A stretch of 64,000 bases of DNA from Longimicrobiales bacterium (GCA_951828585.1 OX639991.1:2078576-2142575), one strand, 5' to 3'. Shown: positions 43,332 to 54,237, numbered from the stretch's first letter. Numbers and translations are program-made. The notes: generated from the sequence alone by a model not told the origin.

Positions 43332-43405
43332 GGATGTCCTCTCCCTTGTCGGCTGGGAAGATGGCAAACCAGCCGCCCTGCGGGGTGCGGAGCGATTGGC
43401 CTCCT

Positions 43406-43438
43406 TTGATTAATACGTCAAAAATGCCGAAAAATCAA
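43406..43438 (-). promoter_or_regulatory. Promoter with overlapping dyad before the propeller/BlaI/M56 operon
   Basis: On the minus strand TTGATT (43438-43433), a 17-base spacer and TATTAA (43415-43410) form a good sigma-70 promoter in an AT-rich patch. TTGATT and AATCAA are inverted repeats bracketing the whole promoter (33 bases). That position suits a dimeric repressor such as the BlaI-type protein encoded in the operon. Binding is inferred only. Confidence 0.5.
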
Positions 43439-43521
43439 CATAAAGGTGAATTTTCAGCGCCGACGCATCGTCCTCCACCCCTGCCCCCCGAATTCAATCC
43501 AACGGACACCGTCTGTCGGAT

Positions 43522-44094
43522 CTACGTACCGCTCGCCCACTGATCCAGATGACGCGAAAAGACCTCGCCAAGGTCGATCAGGCCCAGGCGCTCGCGACCG
43601 TGCCGGACGGGGAGCTTGCCGGAGAAGCGCTCGTGCCCCGACCCATCCCCGAAGCGCCAGACATCGACCAGGTCCTCGACCGGATCCACGATCCAGTATT
43701 GCCGCACCCCGTGACGCGCGTACAGATCCAGCTTGATCCCGCGATCGCGGTGCGCGGTGGACGGCGAGAGGATCTCGACGACGAGGTCGGGTGCGCCCAG
43801 AATCTGCTTCTCGCCGATGATCGCCTGTCTCTCGCTGGACACGAACAAAAGGTCGGGCTGGACCCGGTCGTCGCTTCCCGGGAACTCGACCAGGAGCGGG
43901 GCGGAGAACACTTCTCCGTGTCCGGAGTCCATGAGGATCCGCCACAGAGCTAACCAAAGTCGCCTCAGGACGCGCTGGTGCCGGGTCACCGGGGCGGGCG
44001 TCATGTACAGGCGCCCCCCGATGAACTCGTAGCGGTTGCCGTCTTCCGGCATCCGCAGGACATCCTCCCAGGTCTTCGGTGCTTGAGTCTGCAT
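43522..44094 (-). CDS. Uma2 family (DUF820) putative restriction-endonuclease-fold protein
   Basis: The protein has 190 residues. MPEDGNRYEFIGGRLYMTPAP, VQPDLLFVS, PDLVVEILSPSTAHRDRGIKLDLYARHGVRQYWIVDP are the family motifs. The Asp, Glu-x and Lys positions form a PD-(D/E)xK-type active site. The role of Uma2 proteins is unknown, and they often occur in multiple dispersed copies. It stands alone between two propeller loci. The ATG is close to a TATGAT box (44110-44105), suggesting a very short leader. Confidence 0.8.
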   Translation of the reverse strand: MQTQAPKTWEDVLRMPEDGNRYEFIGGRLYMTPAPVTRHQRVLRRLWLALWRILMDSGHGEVFSAPLLVEFPGSDDRVQPDLLFVSSERQAIIGEKQILGAPDLVVEILSPSTAHRDRGIKLDLYARHGVRQYWIVDPVEDLVDVWRFGDGSGHERFSGKLPVRHGRERLGLIDLGEVFSRHLDQWASGT

Positions 44095-44249
44095 GATGGA
44101 CACATCATACCTCCCCGCTCTCGGGTGCGCGAACCGTTCCGGGGGAGCAGGGTACGGCTGAACGATCAGGGTTCCGTCACCGTGTTGGCCACGCACTGCG
44201 ACCGCGTCCGCCCAGAGGCCCGCTGAAGCAGGAGGGATTGATTGTAAAG

Positions 44250-44270
44250 TGCTAGCATTTCGTGCTAGCA
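44250..44270. terminator. Hairpin with twin TGCTAGCA palindromes
   Basis: TGCTAGCA is repeated around TTTCG, making an 8-base-pair stem. It lies 21 bases after the stop of the minus-strand lipoprotein gene at 44291. The arms equal those of the hairpin at 35976-35998, which also follows a propeller gene. Confidence 0.5.
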
Positions 44271-44290
44271 ACCATCGTCACGAGAGACTG

Positions 44291-45466
44291 TCAGCCCTTG
44301 ATGAGCCCGTAGACCTCCACGAAGGGCACATCGAATTCGTCGCTCCTCACCAGCAGAACATAGTCGTCGCCGACATCCATGAGGCGTGCGCCTGCGGGAA
44401 CCGCGACTGCTCCCTGCAGCCGTCCATCCGAGAGGAAGACCTCGTACGTGTCGTAGGCAGCGTCGGCCATGTCGACTGGTAGCCTGCCCACCCAGATGTT
44501 TCCACTCCGGTCCACCAGCAACGAGTGGCCCGCCGGAAACGCCTCGGGAGCCGGGAAGAGGTCGGCCAGCCCGGACGGGGTGAGTCCCGGCGCCAGGGCA
44601 GTGGCCCGCGCGTACATGGACGCGAGTGCCTCCGGGGTCGGCTCTCCCGCTCCGTGTCGCCGGACGACGCGAACGACCTTGCCCGCGGTCGTCATGTACG
44701 TCAGTTCGTAGCGGTCCGCGCTCAATACAACCACGGTCGCGGGTGATCCTCCAACCGCGATCAGATCCTGTCGTCCGAAGGGGTCCACCACCGTCCAGAA
44801 CCGTCCGTCGGCAGTCCGATACGAGTTGGCGCCGGCCCCGGTGAAAAGACCCAGTGTATCCAGCCGCTCGCCCTCCCAATCGGTGCGGAAGAGACGGAAT
44901 CGGGGGGCGAGAATCCCGTCCCCCAGCTCGATTGCTCCGGGGCCGAAGTCACACAGAAACACATCTTCGCCAAAGAAGGTGAATGGACAGAGGAATTGCT
45001 GGTGCGGGGTCCAGTCGAGCCGTTCGTCGGAGATCAGGTCCCCCGTTGAGCTTAAGCGGATCCGCTTGTCGCCCCCCTTCAGCTGCACGCCGCCCGCGAA
45101 CCGCGACAGATGCCCCGCCGATGTGAGTTCGCCCGGCCCCTCCCCCGGCCCCCCCACCGAGAACAGGTGGGCGCCCCCGCCGTCGAAGAAGCGCAGTTCC
45201 AGCGACTCGTCATCCAGGACCACGATCGTGTCGGGCGCCAAGCGCAGGGCGCCCACAATCCACGAAAACTGAAACTCGGGCCGACCCGTGACCGCCTCTC
45301 CGATCCTGACGAGCGGCTCCCCGGTCAGACGCCACCCATCCCCTCCCCCCGCCAGCGGCCCCCACACGTCCACCACCTCGATCCTGGCGGAATCCTGTAC
45401 CGTGAAGGACCCGCCCTCGCGCGGTGCGGTATCGGCGCACCCGCCCCACCCCGCAACGCCCGCCAC
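44291..45466 (-). CDS. 6-bladed beta-propeller lipoprotein (second locus); start codon unclear
   Basis: From the only nearby accepted start, a GTG at 45466, the protein has 391 residues. However, the lipoprotein signal clearly begins further upstream (PRARLAVLVAGVAGWGGC). No ATG, GTG or TTG precedes it in frame for a long way; the codon near the expected position is GTA. Propeller motifs are DSARIEVVDVWGPLAGGGDGW, GPGEGPGELTSAGHLSRF, FLCDFGPGA and MDVGDDYVLLVR. It follows the carboxypeptidase-regulatory gene with 26 bases or less between. Confidence 0.65.
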   Translation of the reverse strand: MAGVAGWGGCADTAPREGGSFTVQDSARIEVVDVWGPLAGGGDGWRLTGEPLVRIGEAVTGRPEFQFSWIVGALRLAPDTIVVLDDESLELRFFDGGGAHLFSVGGPGEGPGELTSAGHLSRFAGGVQLKGGDKRIRLSSTGDLISDERLDWTPHQQFLCPFTFFGEDVFLCDFGPGAIELGDGILAPRFRLFRTDWEGERLDTLGLFTGAGANSYRTADGRFWTVVDPFGRQDLIAVGGSPATVVVLSADRYELTYMTTAGKVVRVVRRHGAGEPTPEALASMYARATALAPGLTPSGLADLFPAPEAFPAGHSLLVDRSGNIWVGRLPVDMADAAYDTYEVFLSDGRLQGAVAVPAGARLMDVGDDYVLLVRSDEFDVPFVEVYGLIKG

Positions 45467-45492
45467 CAGGACGGCGAGGCGCGCCCGCGGGC

Positions 45493-46866
45493 CTACCTTC
45501 TGCCCCCGCGCTGCGTGTACAGCAACAACACCCCGTTCGCGCCCCGGTCCCCGTAAAGGAACCCGGCCTCCAACGGCGTGATGATCTGGTACCAGCGGAT
45601 GTCGGTCGGGTTGAGTTCCTTGAGGAAGAACATCGGCTCCGGCACCGGTCCGTCGTTGATGCGGACTTCGACCATGTTGCACGCATTGGGCATTCCCCCC
45701 CCGCGCCGCCGCTGGATCTCGATGCACAGGCCCTCGCGCAGCATCCCGAAGGAGTCGGGCACCCACACGTTCCTCACCGACAGGCCAGGCATCTGCGACG
45801 CGCGCACCAGCGACGCCAGGTCGGCCACGCGCGGCAGGACGGAGTCCACCTGCGCCTCGGTCAGCCCGGAAAAGCGTGTCCCCGGCGTCGTGTAGATGGG
45901 GTCGCCTCTGCGCCCCGTGATGACGAGCGGGTCGAGGACGATGGCGTCGGTGGCGAGGAGGATCTCCAGTCCCAGGGCCTCCCTGCTGAAGGCGGTCAGT
46001 GAGTCGGTGCGCGTGGCGTACCCGAGCTGATCGGTCAGGATGACCTGTTTGCCGGGTGGGACGCCCGCAAAACCGAACTTGCCCGCCGAATCGGTGAGCA
46101 TGTCGAAGGCGGTACCCAGGAGCTGGACCCTGGCGCCCGCGAGGGGGGCGCGGGTGGCGTGGTCCAGAACGGTTCCCGTGATGCTGACGGGGTCCGCGAT
46201 CCGGATGCTCATGTCCAGGATCTGGGGGCCGGTCCGGATGATGGCCGCGTGGTCGGTCTCGCTGGTGCCGAAGAAGGCGGTGACCGACAGGTCCAGGGAA
46301 CCGTCCAGGTTGCAGAGCCGGAACTCGCCGGAATCGCCGGTGCGCGTCTCGGCGACCTTGCTCCTGCGAGCCAGCAGGCCGGCGTGCTGGGCGAAGGCCG
46401 TCACCCTCGCTCCGGGCAGCGGCACACCGGTGACTACATCGGTGACGAAGCCCCCGATCGAGGTGCTCCCCACGCCTTCCTCGATCGAACACCAACCGGC
46501 CAGGATCGTTTCCCGGGACGGAACCGCGAGATAGGTCTCGACGACGGACCCGGCGGCCACCACGACCTGTTGGCCGCCGCCGCTCACGCCCAGGGTCCCC
46601 AGGCGGGGGTGGAAGAACATCACCGTGTGCTCTCCGACGGGAACGTCCTCGAGGCGGAACCGTCCCTCTTCGTCCGATTTCGTCATGGCCGAGGTCCCCA
46701 CGACGGCCACGTTGGCTCCCTCGAGAGGGACGCTCGTCGTGCTGTCGTAGACGAGGCCCGTGACGGTCCCGGTCGGGCCCTCCTGGGCGGAGAGGGCCAG
46801 GCCGGTCAATGCGAAGAGGAATGCGGCCAGAGCCGCTACTGTGGGGAGACGGTGGTGCATCATCAT
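45493..46866 (-). CDS. Carboxypeptidase-regulatory-like protein with TonB-plug-like C-terminus
   Basis: The protein has 457 residues. A signal peptide ends TGLALSAQ. Three or so Ig-like regulatory repeats follow (GTVTGLVYDSTTSVPLEGANVAVVGT with SDEEGRFRLEDVP, SIGGFVTDVVTGVPLPGARV, SITGTVLDHATRAPLAGARVQLLGT). The C-terminus resembles the plug region of TonB-dependent receptors (IRWYQIITPLEAGFLYGDRGANGVLLLYTQRG) but the barrel is absent. Such proteins are common in Gemmatimonadota and Bacteroidota. Three consecutive ATGs (46866, 46863, 46860) could start it. Confidence 0.75.
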   Translation of the reverse strand: MMMHHRLPTVAALAAFLFALTGLALSAQEGPTGTVTGLVYDSTTSVPLEGANVAVVGTSAMTKSDEEGRFRLEDVPVGEHTVMFFHPRLGTLGVSGGGQQVVVAAGSVVETYLAVPSRETILAGWCSIEEGVGSTSIGGFVTDVVTGVPLPGARVTAFAQHAGLLARRSKVAETRTGDSGEFRLCNLDGSLDLSVTAFFGTSETDHAAIIRTGPQILDMSIRIADPVSITGTVLDHATRAPLAGARVQLLGTAFDMLTDSAGKFGFAGVPPGKQVILTDQLGYATRTDSLTAFSREALGLEILLATDAIVLDPLVITGRRGDPIYTTPGTRFSGLTEAQVDSVLPRVADLASLVRASQMPGLSVRNVWVPDSFGMLREGLCIEIQRRRGGGMPNACNMVEVRINDGPVPEPMFFLKELNPTDIRWYQIITPLEAGFLYGDRGANGVLLLYTQRGGRR

Positions 46867-46936
46867 CGAATTCGGAGTCCGGCGGGTGTTTCGGCGCTTC
46901 CCCTGGCCGGTGGAGTCCGGTGTCGGGACGAGATTA

Positions 46937-46942
46937 ATTATA
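46937..46942 (-). promoter_or_regulatory. -10 box (TATAAT) for the carboxypeptidase-regulatory gene
   Basis: A perfect TATAAT on the minus strand lies in an AT-rich patch, followed by TAATC like the operon promoter at 43410. The -35 (TCACAT, 17 bases upstream) is weak. The predicted leader is about 65 bases. Confidence 0.4.
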
Positions 46943-47160
46943 CCGCCCAAGGCGCGTGAATGTGACATGGCTCCTGTCCGTTGGACGCGGAATCGGGCGG
47001 GGCGGGTTGGCTGCATGGGGCGCTGAACCGGCCCCTCCGCATTCGGCTATATTACGGGGTTGACCGGGACGAGCGGACCGGATTTTCCACCGGAGACAAG
47101 GGGCGGATTGCCCGCAGTCACCCTGTACGGAGGGTAGCCCGTGGACAAGGACGGCTAGCT

Positions 47161-47907
47161 GTGGCTGGACACAGCAAATGGTCGAAGATCAAGCGCAAGA
47201 AGGCGGTCGACGACCGGAAGCGCGGCCAGATGTTCACCAAGCTCATCCGCGAGCTGACGGTCGCGGCCCGCGAAGGCGGCGGGGACCCCGACTTCAACCC
47301 CCGGCTCCGGCTGGCGGTGGACACCGCCAAGGCCGGCAACATGCCGCTGGAGAACATCGACCGGGCCATCAAGCGCGGGACCGGCGAGCTGGAGGGCGTC
47401 ACCTACGAGGAGATCGTGTACGAGGGGTACGGGCCGGGCGGGGTGGCGCTGTATATCCAGACGCTGACCGACAACCAGAAGCGCACGGTGGCGGAGGTGC
47501 GCCACATCCTGGACAAGAACGGCGGGAAGTTGGGGACCGCGGGGTCGGTGGCGTGGCAGTTCGACCGCAGGGGGATCATCACCGTGGGTGGGGCGGATCT
47601 GGACGAGGACACGGTCTTCGAAGCAGCGGTGGAGGCCGGCGCCGAGGATGTCGGCAGCGACAACGGGGAGTTCGTGGTGACCACGGGGGCGGGCGATCTG
47701 CACGAGGTGAGGGAGGCGCTCGCGGCGGCGGGATTGCCCGTGGCCTCGGCGGAGCTCGCGATGGTGGCGAAGAACGAGGTCGAGGTGGGGGGACGCGAAG
47801 GCGAACGGCTCCTCAAGCTGCTCCACCTCCTCGACGATCACGACGATGTCCAGCAGGTGCACTCCAACGCCGACCTCGACGAGGCGGTTCTGGCGCGCGC
47901 TCGGTGA
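47161..47907 (+). CDS. yebC: YebC/PmpR family protein (TACO1-like)
   Basis: The protein has 248 residues from a GTG start. The family opening is AGHSKWSKIKRKKAVDDRKRG, followed by FTKLIRELTVAAREGGGDP, YEGYGPGGVALYIQTLTDNQKRT and FDRRGIITV. YebC proteins act on ribosomes stalled at difficult motifs, and some are DNA-binding regulators. The neighbour is ruvC, as in many bacteria, and the two overlap by 4 bases (GTGA). Confidence 0.92.
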   Translation: MAGHSKWSKIKRKKAVDDRKRGQMFTKLIRELTVAAREGGGDPDFNPRLRLAVDTAKAGNMPLENIDRAIKRGTGELEGVTYEEIVYEGYGPGGVALYIQTLTDNQKRTVAEVRHILDKNGGKLGTAGSVAWQFDRRGIITVGGADLDEDTVFEAAVEAGAEDVGSDNGEFVVTTGAGDLHEVREALAAAGLPVASAELAMVAKNEVEVGGREGERLLKLLHLLDDHDDVQQVHSNADLDEAVLARAR

Positions 47908-48443
47908 CCGCGCGTCCCGGCGACGGTGGCGGCAGCGTGCTGCTCGGGATCGATCCTGGCACGGCGGCCACCGGTTTCGGCGTCGTCGCGGTGGACTCCC
48001 GGCGCCGCGCGAAGCTGATCGAGTGCGGGGTGATCCGGACCTCGCCGGAGGCGGACCTCGCCGACCGCCTGCTGGAGATTCATGAAGAGGTGGCCGCGCT
48101 GATCGAGCGGTTCTCGCCCGCGGTGCTGTCGCTGGAGAGCGCGTTCTACGGGAAGAACGTGCGCAGTGCGCTCACCTTGGGGCAGGCACGGGGAGCAATC
48201 ATCGTGGCGGCGGGGCGGTTTGGGGTGGAGGTCGCCGAGTACGCGCCCCGCGAGATCAAGAAGGCCGTGGTGGGGACGGGCGCGGCCACGAAGGACCAGG
48301 TCGCGTACATGGTGCGCCGGCATCTGCGCCTCCGCACGGACCCCGCGCCAAGCGACGCGGCCGACGGCGTCGCGGCGGCCCTCTGCCACGCCTTCACGGG
48401 CCCGCTGCCGAGGCCGGCCGCCTCCACGCTGGCCGCCTCGTGA
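47904..48443 (+). CDS. ruvC: Holliday junction resolvase RuvC
   Basis: The protein has 179 residues. The first catalytic Asp is in LLGIDPGTAATGFG, the Glu is in LSLESAFYGKN and the final Asp pair is in PSDAADGVAAALCHA. It cuts four-way junctions symmetrically after RuvAB branch migration. GTG start overlapping yebC; end overlaps ruvA by 4 bases, so yebC-ruvCA is one translation-coupled unit. Confidence 0.95.
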   Translation: MTARPGDGGGSVLLGIDPGTAATGFGVVAVDSRRRAKLIECGVIRTSPEADLADRLLEIHEEVAALIERFSPAVLSLESAFYGKNVRSALTLGQARGAIIVAAGRFGVEVAEYAPREIKKAVVGTGAATKDQVAYMVRRHLRLRTDPAPSDAADGVAAALCHAFTGPLPRPAASTLAAS

Positions 48444-49039
48444 TCAGCCGCATCAAGGGCCGGCTGCTGAGCCTCGACACCGACCGGGTCGAGATCGAGA
48501 CCGCCGCCGGACTCGTCTACGAGGTACACGTCCCCCTCTCGATCTTCCACCGCCTCCCCGGGGCCGGGACCGAACTGGAACTCCTCACCGCGTACGTCGT
48601 GCAGGACGAAAAGCCCCACCTGTACGGCTTCCTCGAGGAGCACGAACGGACGCTCTTCCACCGCCTGCTCGGTGCCCACAAGGTGGGTCCACGTCTCGCG
48701 CTGGCCATGCTGAGCACCTACCACGCGGGGCGTCTGGCCCGCGCGATCGCCGAGAAGGACGCGCGCGCGCTCATTCAGGTCAACGGGCTGGGGAAGAAGA
48801 CCGCCGAGCGGGTGATCCTGGACCTGTCGGACAAGGTGGAGGACATCGCGGCGGCGGAGAGCCGTACGGGGCCCGAGGCGAAGCGGGCGGCCGACGCGGT
48901 GGCCGCGCTGACGGGGTTGGGGTACTCCTTCGCCGAGGCCGACGCCGCGGTGCGAGAGGCGTCCCGCGAGAACGGCGACCGGTCCACCGAGGAAATCGTT
49001 CGGATCGTCCTGGCGCAACGGTCCTCCCGGAAGAAATAG
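48440..49039 (+). CDS. ruvA: Holliday junction branch migration protein RuvA
   Basis: The protein has 199 residues with a GTG start. The N-terminal OB fold has MISRIKGRLLSLDTDRVEIETAAGLVYEVHVP. Two helix-hairpin-helix motifs follow (LLGAHKVGPRLALAMLS and QVNGLGKKTAERVILDL). Domain III that contacts RuvB is at the C-terminus (DAVAALTGLGYSFAEADAAVREA). It binds the junction as a tetramer. Confidence 0.95.
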   Translation: MISRIKGRLLSLDTDRVEIETAAGLVYEVHVPLSIFHRLPGAGTELELLTAYVVQDEKPHLYGFLEEHERTLFHRLLGAHKVGPRLALAMLSTYHAGRLARAIAEKDARALIQVNGLGKKTAERVILDLSDKVEDIAAAESRTGPEAKRAADAVAALTGLGYSFAEADAAVREASRENGDRSTEEIVRIVLAQRSSRKK

Positions 49040-49045
49040 GCGACC

Positions 49046-50092
49046 ATGGCCAGACGCACCGAGATCACGACCCCGGAGGCCTTACCCGACGAGAGCGGTC
49101 CCGAGAGGTCGCTGCGGCCCCGGCGCCTGTCGCAATTCATCGGACAGGAGCGGCTCAAGGAAAACCTGCGCATCGCCATCGAGGCGGCCACGGCCCGGCG
49201 CGATCCCCTCGACCACATCCTCTTCCACGGTCCCCCGGGGCTGGGCAAGACCACGCTGGCCATGCTCCTGGCACGCGAGATGGGGGTGGGCTTCACGACC
49301 ACCTCCGGACCCGTGCTCGAGAAGCCGGCCGACCTCGTGGGCGCGCTCACCAACCTGCAGCAGGGCGACATCCTCTTCATCGACGAGATCCACCGCCTTC
49401 GCCCCGTGATCGAAGAGTTCCTCTACCCGGCCATGGAGGACTTTCGCGTGGAGGTGCGCCTGTCGGACGGACCGCGCGCCCAGACCATGACGATGGCGGT
49501 CGAGCCCTTCACCCTGGTGGGCGCCACGACCCGCTTCGGCCTGCTGACCGCGCCCATGCGGGCCCGCTTCGGAATCACCGAACGGCTCGATTTCTACCCG
49601 GCGCGCGACCTCGCGGTGATCATCGAGCGGAGCGCGGAGGTGCTGGGTATCGAGGCTACGACGGCGGGGGCGCGTGAACTGGCGGTGCGGGCGCGGGGCA
49701 CGCCCCGGGTGGCCAACCGGCTGCTGCGCCGGGTGCGCGACTTCGCCGAGGTGCGCGCCGAGGGGGTCCTCGAGGTGGACGTGGTGCGCGCCGCGCTCGA
49801 GCTGCTGAAGGTGGACGAGTACGGACTGGACGCGATGGATACGCGGATCCTGGTGACGATCATCGAGAAGTTCGAGGGGGGGCCGGTGGGGCTGAATTCG
49901 CTCGCGGTCGCGCTCGGCGAGGATGCAGGCACGATCGAGGAGGTGTACGAACCCTTCCTCATTCAGCAGGGCCTCATGATGCGTGGTCCGAGGGGGCGTG
50001 TCGCCACCGGCAAGGCGTACAAGCGTCTCGGCCGTCCCGCGCCCGACGAGGAGGGTGGGACCCGCGGGGGCCAGCCGAGTCTGTTCCACTGA
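49046..50092 (+). CDS. ruvB: Holliday junction branch migration ATPase RuvB
   Basis: The protein has 348 residues. [18 protein letters not shown] is the family opening. Walker A is [13 protein letters not shown] and Walker B is [10 protein letters not shown]. The sensor region has [20 protein letters not shown] with the arginine finger, and the winged helix ends the protein ([12 protein letters not shown]). It forms the hexameric motor with RuvA. It sits 6 bases after ruvA. Confidence 0.96.
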   Translation: MARRTEITTPEALPDESGPERSLRPRRLSQFIGQERLKENLRIAIEAATARRDPLDHILFHGPPGLGKTTLAMLLAREMGVGFTTTSGPVLEKPADLVGALTNLQQGDILFIDEIHRLRPVIEEFLYPAMEDFRVEVRLSDGPRAQTMTMAVEPFTLVGATTRFGLLTAPMRARFGITERLDFYPARDLAVIIERSAEVLGIEATTAGARELAVRARGTPRVANRLLRRVRDFAEVRAEGVLEVDVVRAALELLKVDEYGLDAMDTRILVTIIEKFEGGPVGLNSLAVALGEDAGTIEEVYEPFLIQQGLMMRGPRGRVATGKAYKRLGRPAPDEEGGTRGGQPSLFH

Positions 50093-50118
50093 GTGGGGGA
50101 CGAGGTGCGCCGCCTGTG

Positions 50119-52328
<2,210 letters not shown>

Positions 52329-52353
52329 CCCCGCACACCCAGGACGCCGACCC

Positions 52354-52689
52354 ATGCCATTCTTCACCAGCCTCACCACCGCAATCGCCGCCTCGCCGCC
52401 GCCGATGACGCCCCGCGAGGGCGGGAACACCGGAGCCGTCTTTCTGGTCCAGATGTTGGCGATGTGCGTGATCTTGTACTTTGTCCTCATCCGGCCGGGA
52501 CAAAAGCAGCGCAAACAGCAGCAGGAGATGCTGCAGAAGCTGAGCAAGGGCGACAATGTGGTGACCAACGGAGGCATCATCGGGGTGATCGTCCACGCGA
52601 CCGAGCAGGCGCTCACCATCCGCACCGCCGAGAACACGCGCATCGTCGTGGACCGGGGGCACATCGGCCGCAGGATCGAGGAAGAGTAG
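52354..52689 (+). CDS. yajC: Preprotein translocase subunit YajC
   Basis: The protein has 111 residues with one N-terminal membrane helix (VFLVQMLAMCVILYFVLIRPGQKQRK), then the conserved QQQEMLQKLSKGDNVVTNGGIIGVIV. It associates with SecDF. Its place after tgt is conserved in many bacteria, though secD/secF do not follow here. Confidence 0.92.
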   Translation: MPFFTSLTTAIAASPPPMTPREGGNTGAVFLVQMLAMCVILYFVLIRPGQKQRKQQQEMLQKLSKGDNVVTNGGIIGVIVHATEQALTIRTAENTRIVVDRGHIGRRIEEE

Positions 52690-52701
52690 GGGGGACGGGG
52701 C

Positions 52702-53208
52702 GTGGCCCTCCTCGAGATCAAGGTGCTCGGGGCGAAGGTGCTGCGGGAGCCGGCGGCACCGGTCGCAGCCGTCACGGAAGAGACCCGGCGGCTGATCCGC
52801 GACATGTTCGACACGATGTACGAGGCGGAGGGGATCGGGCTGGCGGCACCCCAGGTGGGGGTGTCCGAGCGGGTCATGATCGTGGACGTGCCCGACGAGG
52901 AGGGAGACCATCGTGTGCACGCGCTCATCAATCCGGTGGTCGTCGAATCGGACAAGGAGACGGACAAGGAGATCGAGGGGTGCCTCAGCATTCCCGGGCT
53001 GGAAGAGATGGTGACCCGTCCGGTTCGCGTCGTGGTGGAGGGGCTGTCGCCCTCGGCCGAGCCCGTGCGGATCGAGGCGGGGCGGCTGCTGGCGAGGGCG
53101 CTGCAGCATGAGATCGACCACCTGGACGGAATCCTCTTCATCGATCGGCTGTCGCCTCTGAAGCGCGGGATTCTGATGAGGAAGTGGCGGAAGAAGAGAA
53201 AGGGGTAG
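52702..53208 (+). CDS. def: Peptide deformylase
   Basis: The protein has 168 residues from a GTG start. The three active-site motifs are GIGLAAPQVG (residues 44-53), EGCLSIPG with metal ligand Cys94, and HEIDH with His136, Glu137 and His140. It removes formyl groups from new proteins and is followed by fmt, the enzyme that adds formyl to initiator tRNA. A dispersed repeat begins at its stop codon. Confidence 0.96.
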   Translation: MALLEIKVLGAKVLREPAAPVAAVTEETRRLIRDMFDTMYEAEGIGLAAPQVGVSERVMIVDVPDEEGDHRVHALINPVVVESDKETDKEIEGCLSIPGLEEMVTRPVRVVVEGLSPSAEPVRIEAGRLLARALQHEIDHLDGILFIDRLSPLKRGILMRKWRKKRKG

Positions 53209-53273
53209 CAGCCCGTGGACAGAATCCCCCCGGCATTCGAGCGGCGATGCATCCGCGCTGGGCGCTTCGCTCC
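53208..53273. repeat. Dispersed repeat, copy A (between def and fmt)
   Basis: This 66-base stretch matches 61055-61121 with roughly nine substitutions and one single-base gap. Shared cores are GGCATTCGAGC, GATGCATCCG and GCGCTTCGCTC. Here it is intergenic, starting at the def stop and ending 18 bases before the fmt ATG. Confidence 0.65.
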
Positions 53274-53291
53274 ACCATCCACGGACTGCTG

Positions 53292-54233
53292 ATGCGGGTT
53301 CTCTTCTGGGGCACGCCGGAGTTTGCCCTGCCCGCGCTCCGGGCCGTCGAGGGCTCGGGCCATGAGGTGGCCGGGGTCGTCACCCGTCCCGACCGGCCGC
53401 GGGGGCGCGGAAGGAAGCCGGCTTCGTCGCCCGTTCGCCGATACGCCCAGTCGCGGGGGCACCACGTGCTCACCCCGGAGAGACCGCGCGACGGGGCGTT
53501 TGTCGAGGTGGCGCGGGAGATTGCCCCCGACATCTCGGCGGTGGTCGCCTACGGGCATATCCTGTCGCGTGAGCTCCTCGATGTTCCTCGCCTGGGGTCG
53601 GTGAATGTGCACGCCTCGCTCCTGCCGGCGCTGCGGGGTGCGGCCCCCGTCAACTGGGCGGTCGTACGCGGCCATGCGGAGACCGGCGTCACGGTCATGC
53701 GCATGATCGAGGCCATGGACGCGGGTCCCGTCCTGGCGCGCTCGGAGATCCCGATCGGCGAGAACGACACGGCTTCGCTCCTGTCGCAACGCCTCGCCGA
53801 AATGGGCGCCAAGCTGCTCGCCGAGACGCTGGCGCGCCTTGAAGCGGGCCCCGTCGAGGAGGAGGAGCAGGATCACGCGGCGGCCACCTACGCGCCGAAG
53901 GTCTCGCGCGCAACCGCCCGCGTCGACTGGTCGAGGGACGCACGTACGGTGGCCTGTCTCATCCGCGGGATGGACGCGGTGCCGGGGGCGTGGAGTGTGC
54001 TGAAGGGCCAGCCGGTGAAGTTGTTTGCGCCGGAGGTGGTGGAGGGGGGCGGGCAGGGGCGCGATGTGAAGCCGGGGGGGATCGTGAGGGCTGACCCGCG
54101 GGGGGGGCTTGTGGTGGTGGTTGGGGGTGGGGCGGTTCGTATCGGCGAGGTTCAGCCGGCCGGAAAGCGGCGCATGGAGGCGGCGGCGTGGATTCGCGGG
54201 CGGGGGCCGCGGGCGGGTGACCGTTTCGAGTAG
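53292..54233 (+). CDS. fmt: Methionyl-tRNA formyltransferase
   Basis: The protein has 313 residues. MRVLFWGTPEFALPALRAV is the canonical start and decides the ATG, although the frame is open upstream through the dispersed repeat and no strong ribosome site is seen. Motifs are VVTRPDRPRGRGRK (tRNA loop), VNVHASLLPALRGAAPVNWAV (Asn and His of the active site) and TGVTVMRMIEAMDAGPVL (catalytic Asp region). The C-terminal OB-fold is glycine-rich in the middle (VEGGGQGRD). Confidence 0.94.
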   Translation: MRVLFWGTPEFALPALRAVEGSGHEVAGVVTRPDRPRGRGRKPASSPVRRYAQSRGHHVLTPERPRDGAFVEVAREIAPDISAVVAYGHILSRELLDVPRLGSVNVHASLLPALRGAAPVNWAVVRGHAETGVTVMRMIEAMDAGPVLARSEIPIGENDTASLLSQRLAEMGAKLLAETLARLEAGPVEEEEQDHAAATYAPKVSRATARVDWSRDARTVACLIRGMDAVPGAWSVLKGQPVKLFAPEVVEGGGQGRDVKPGGIVRADPRGGLVVVVGGGAVRIGEVQPAGKRRMEAAAWIRGRGPRAGDRFE

Positions 54234-54237
54234 GGGC

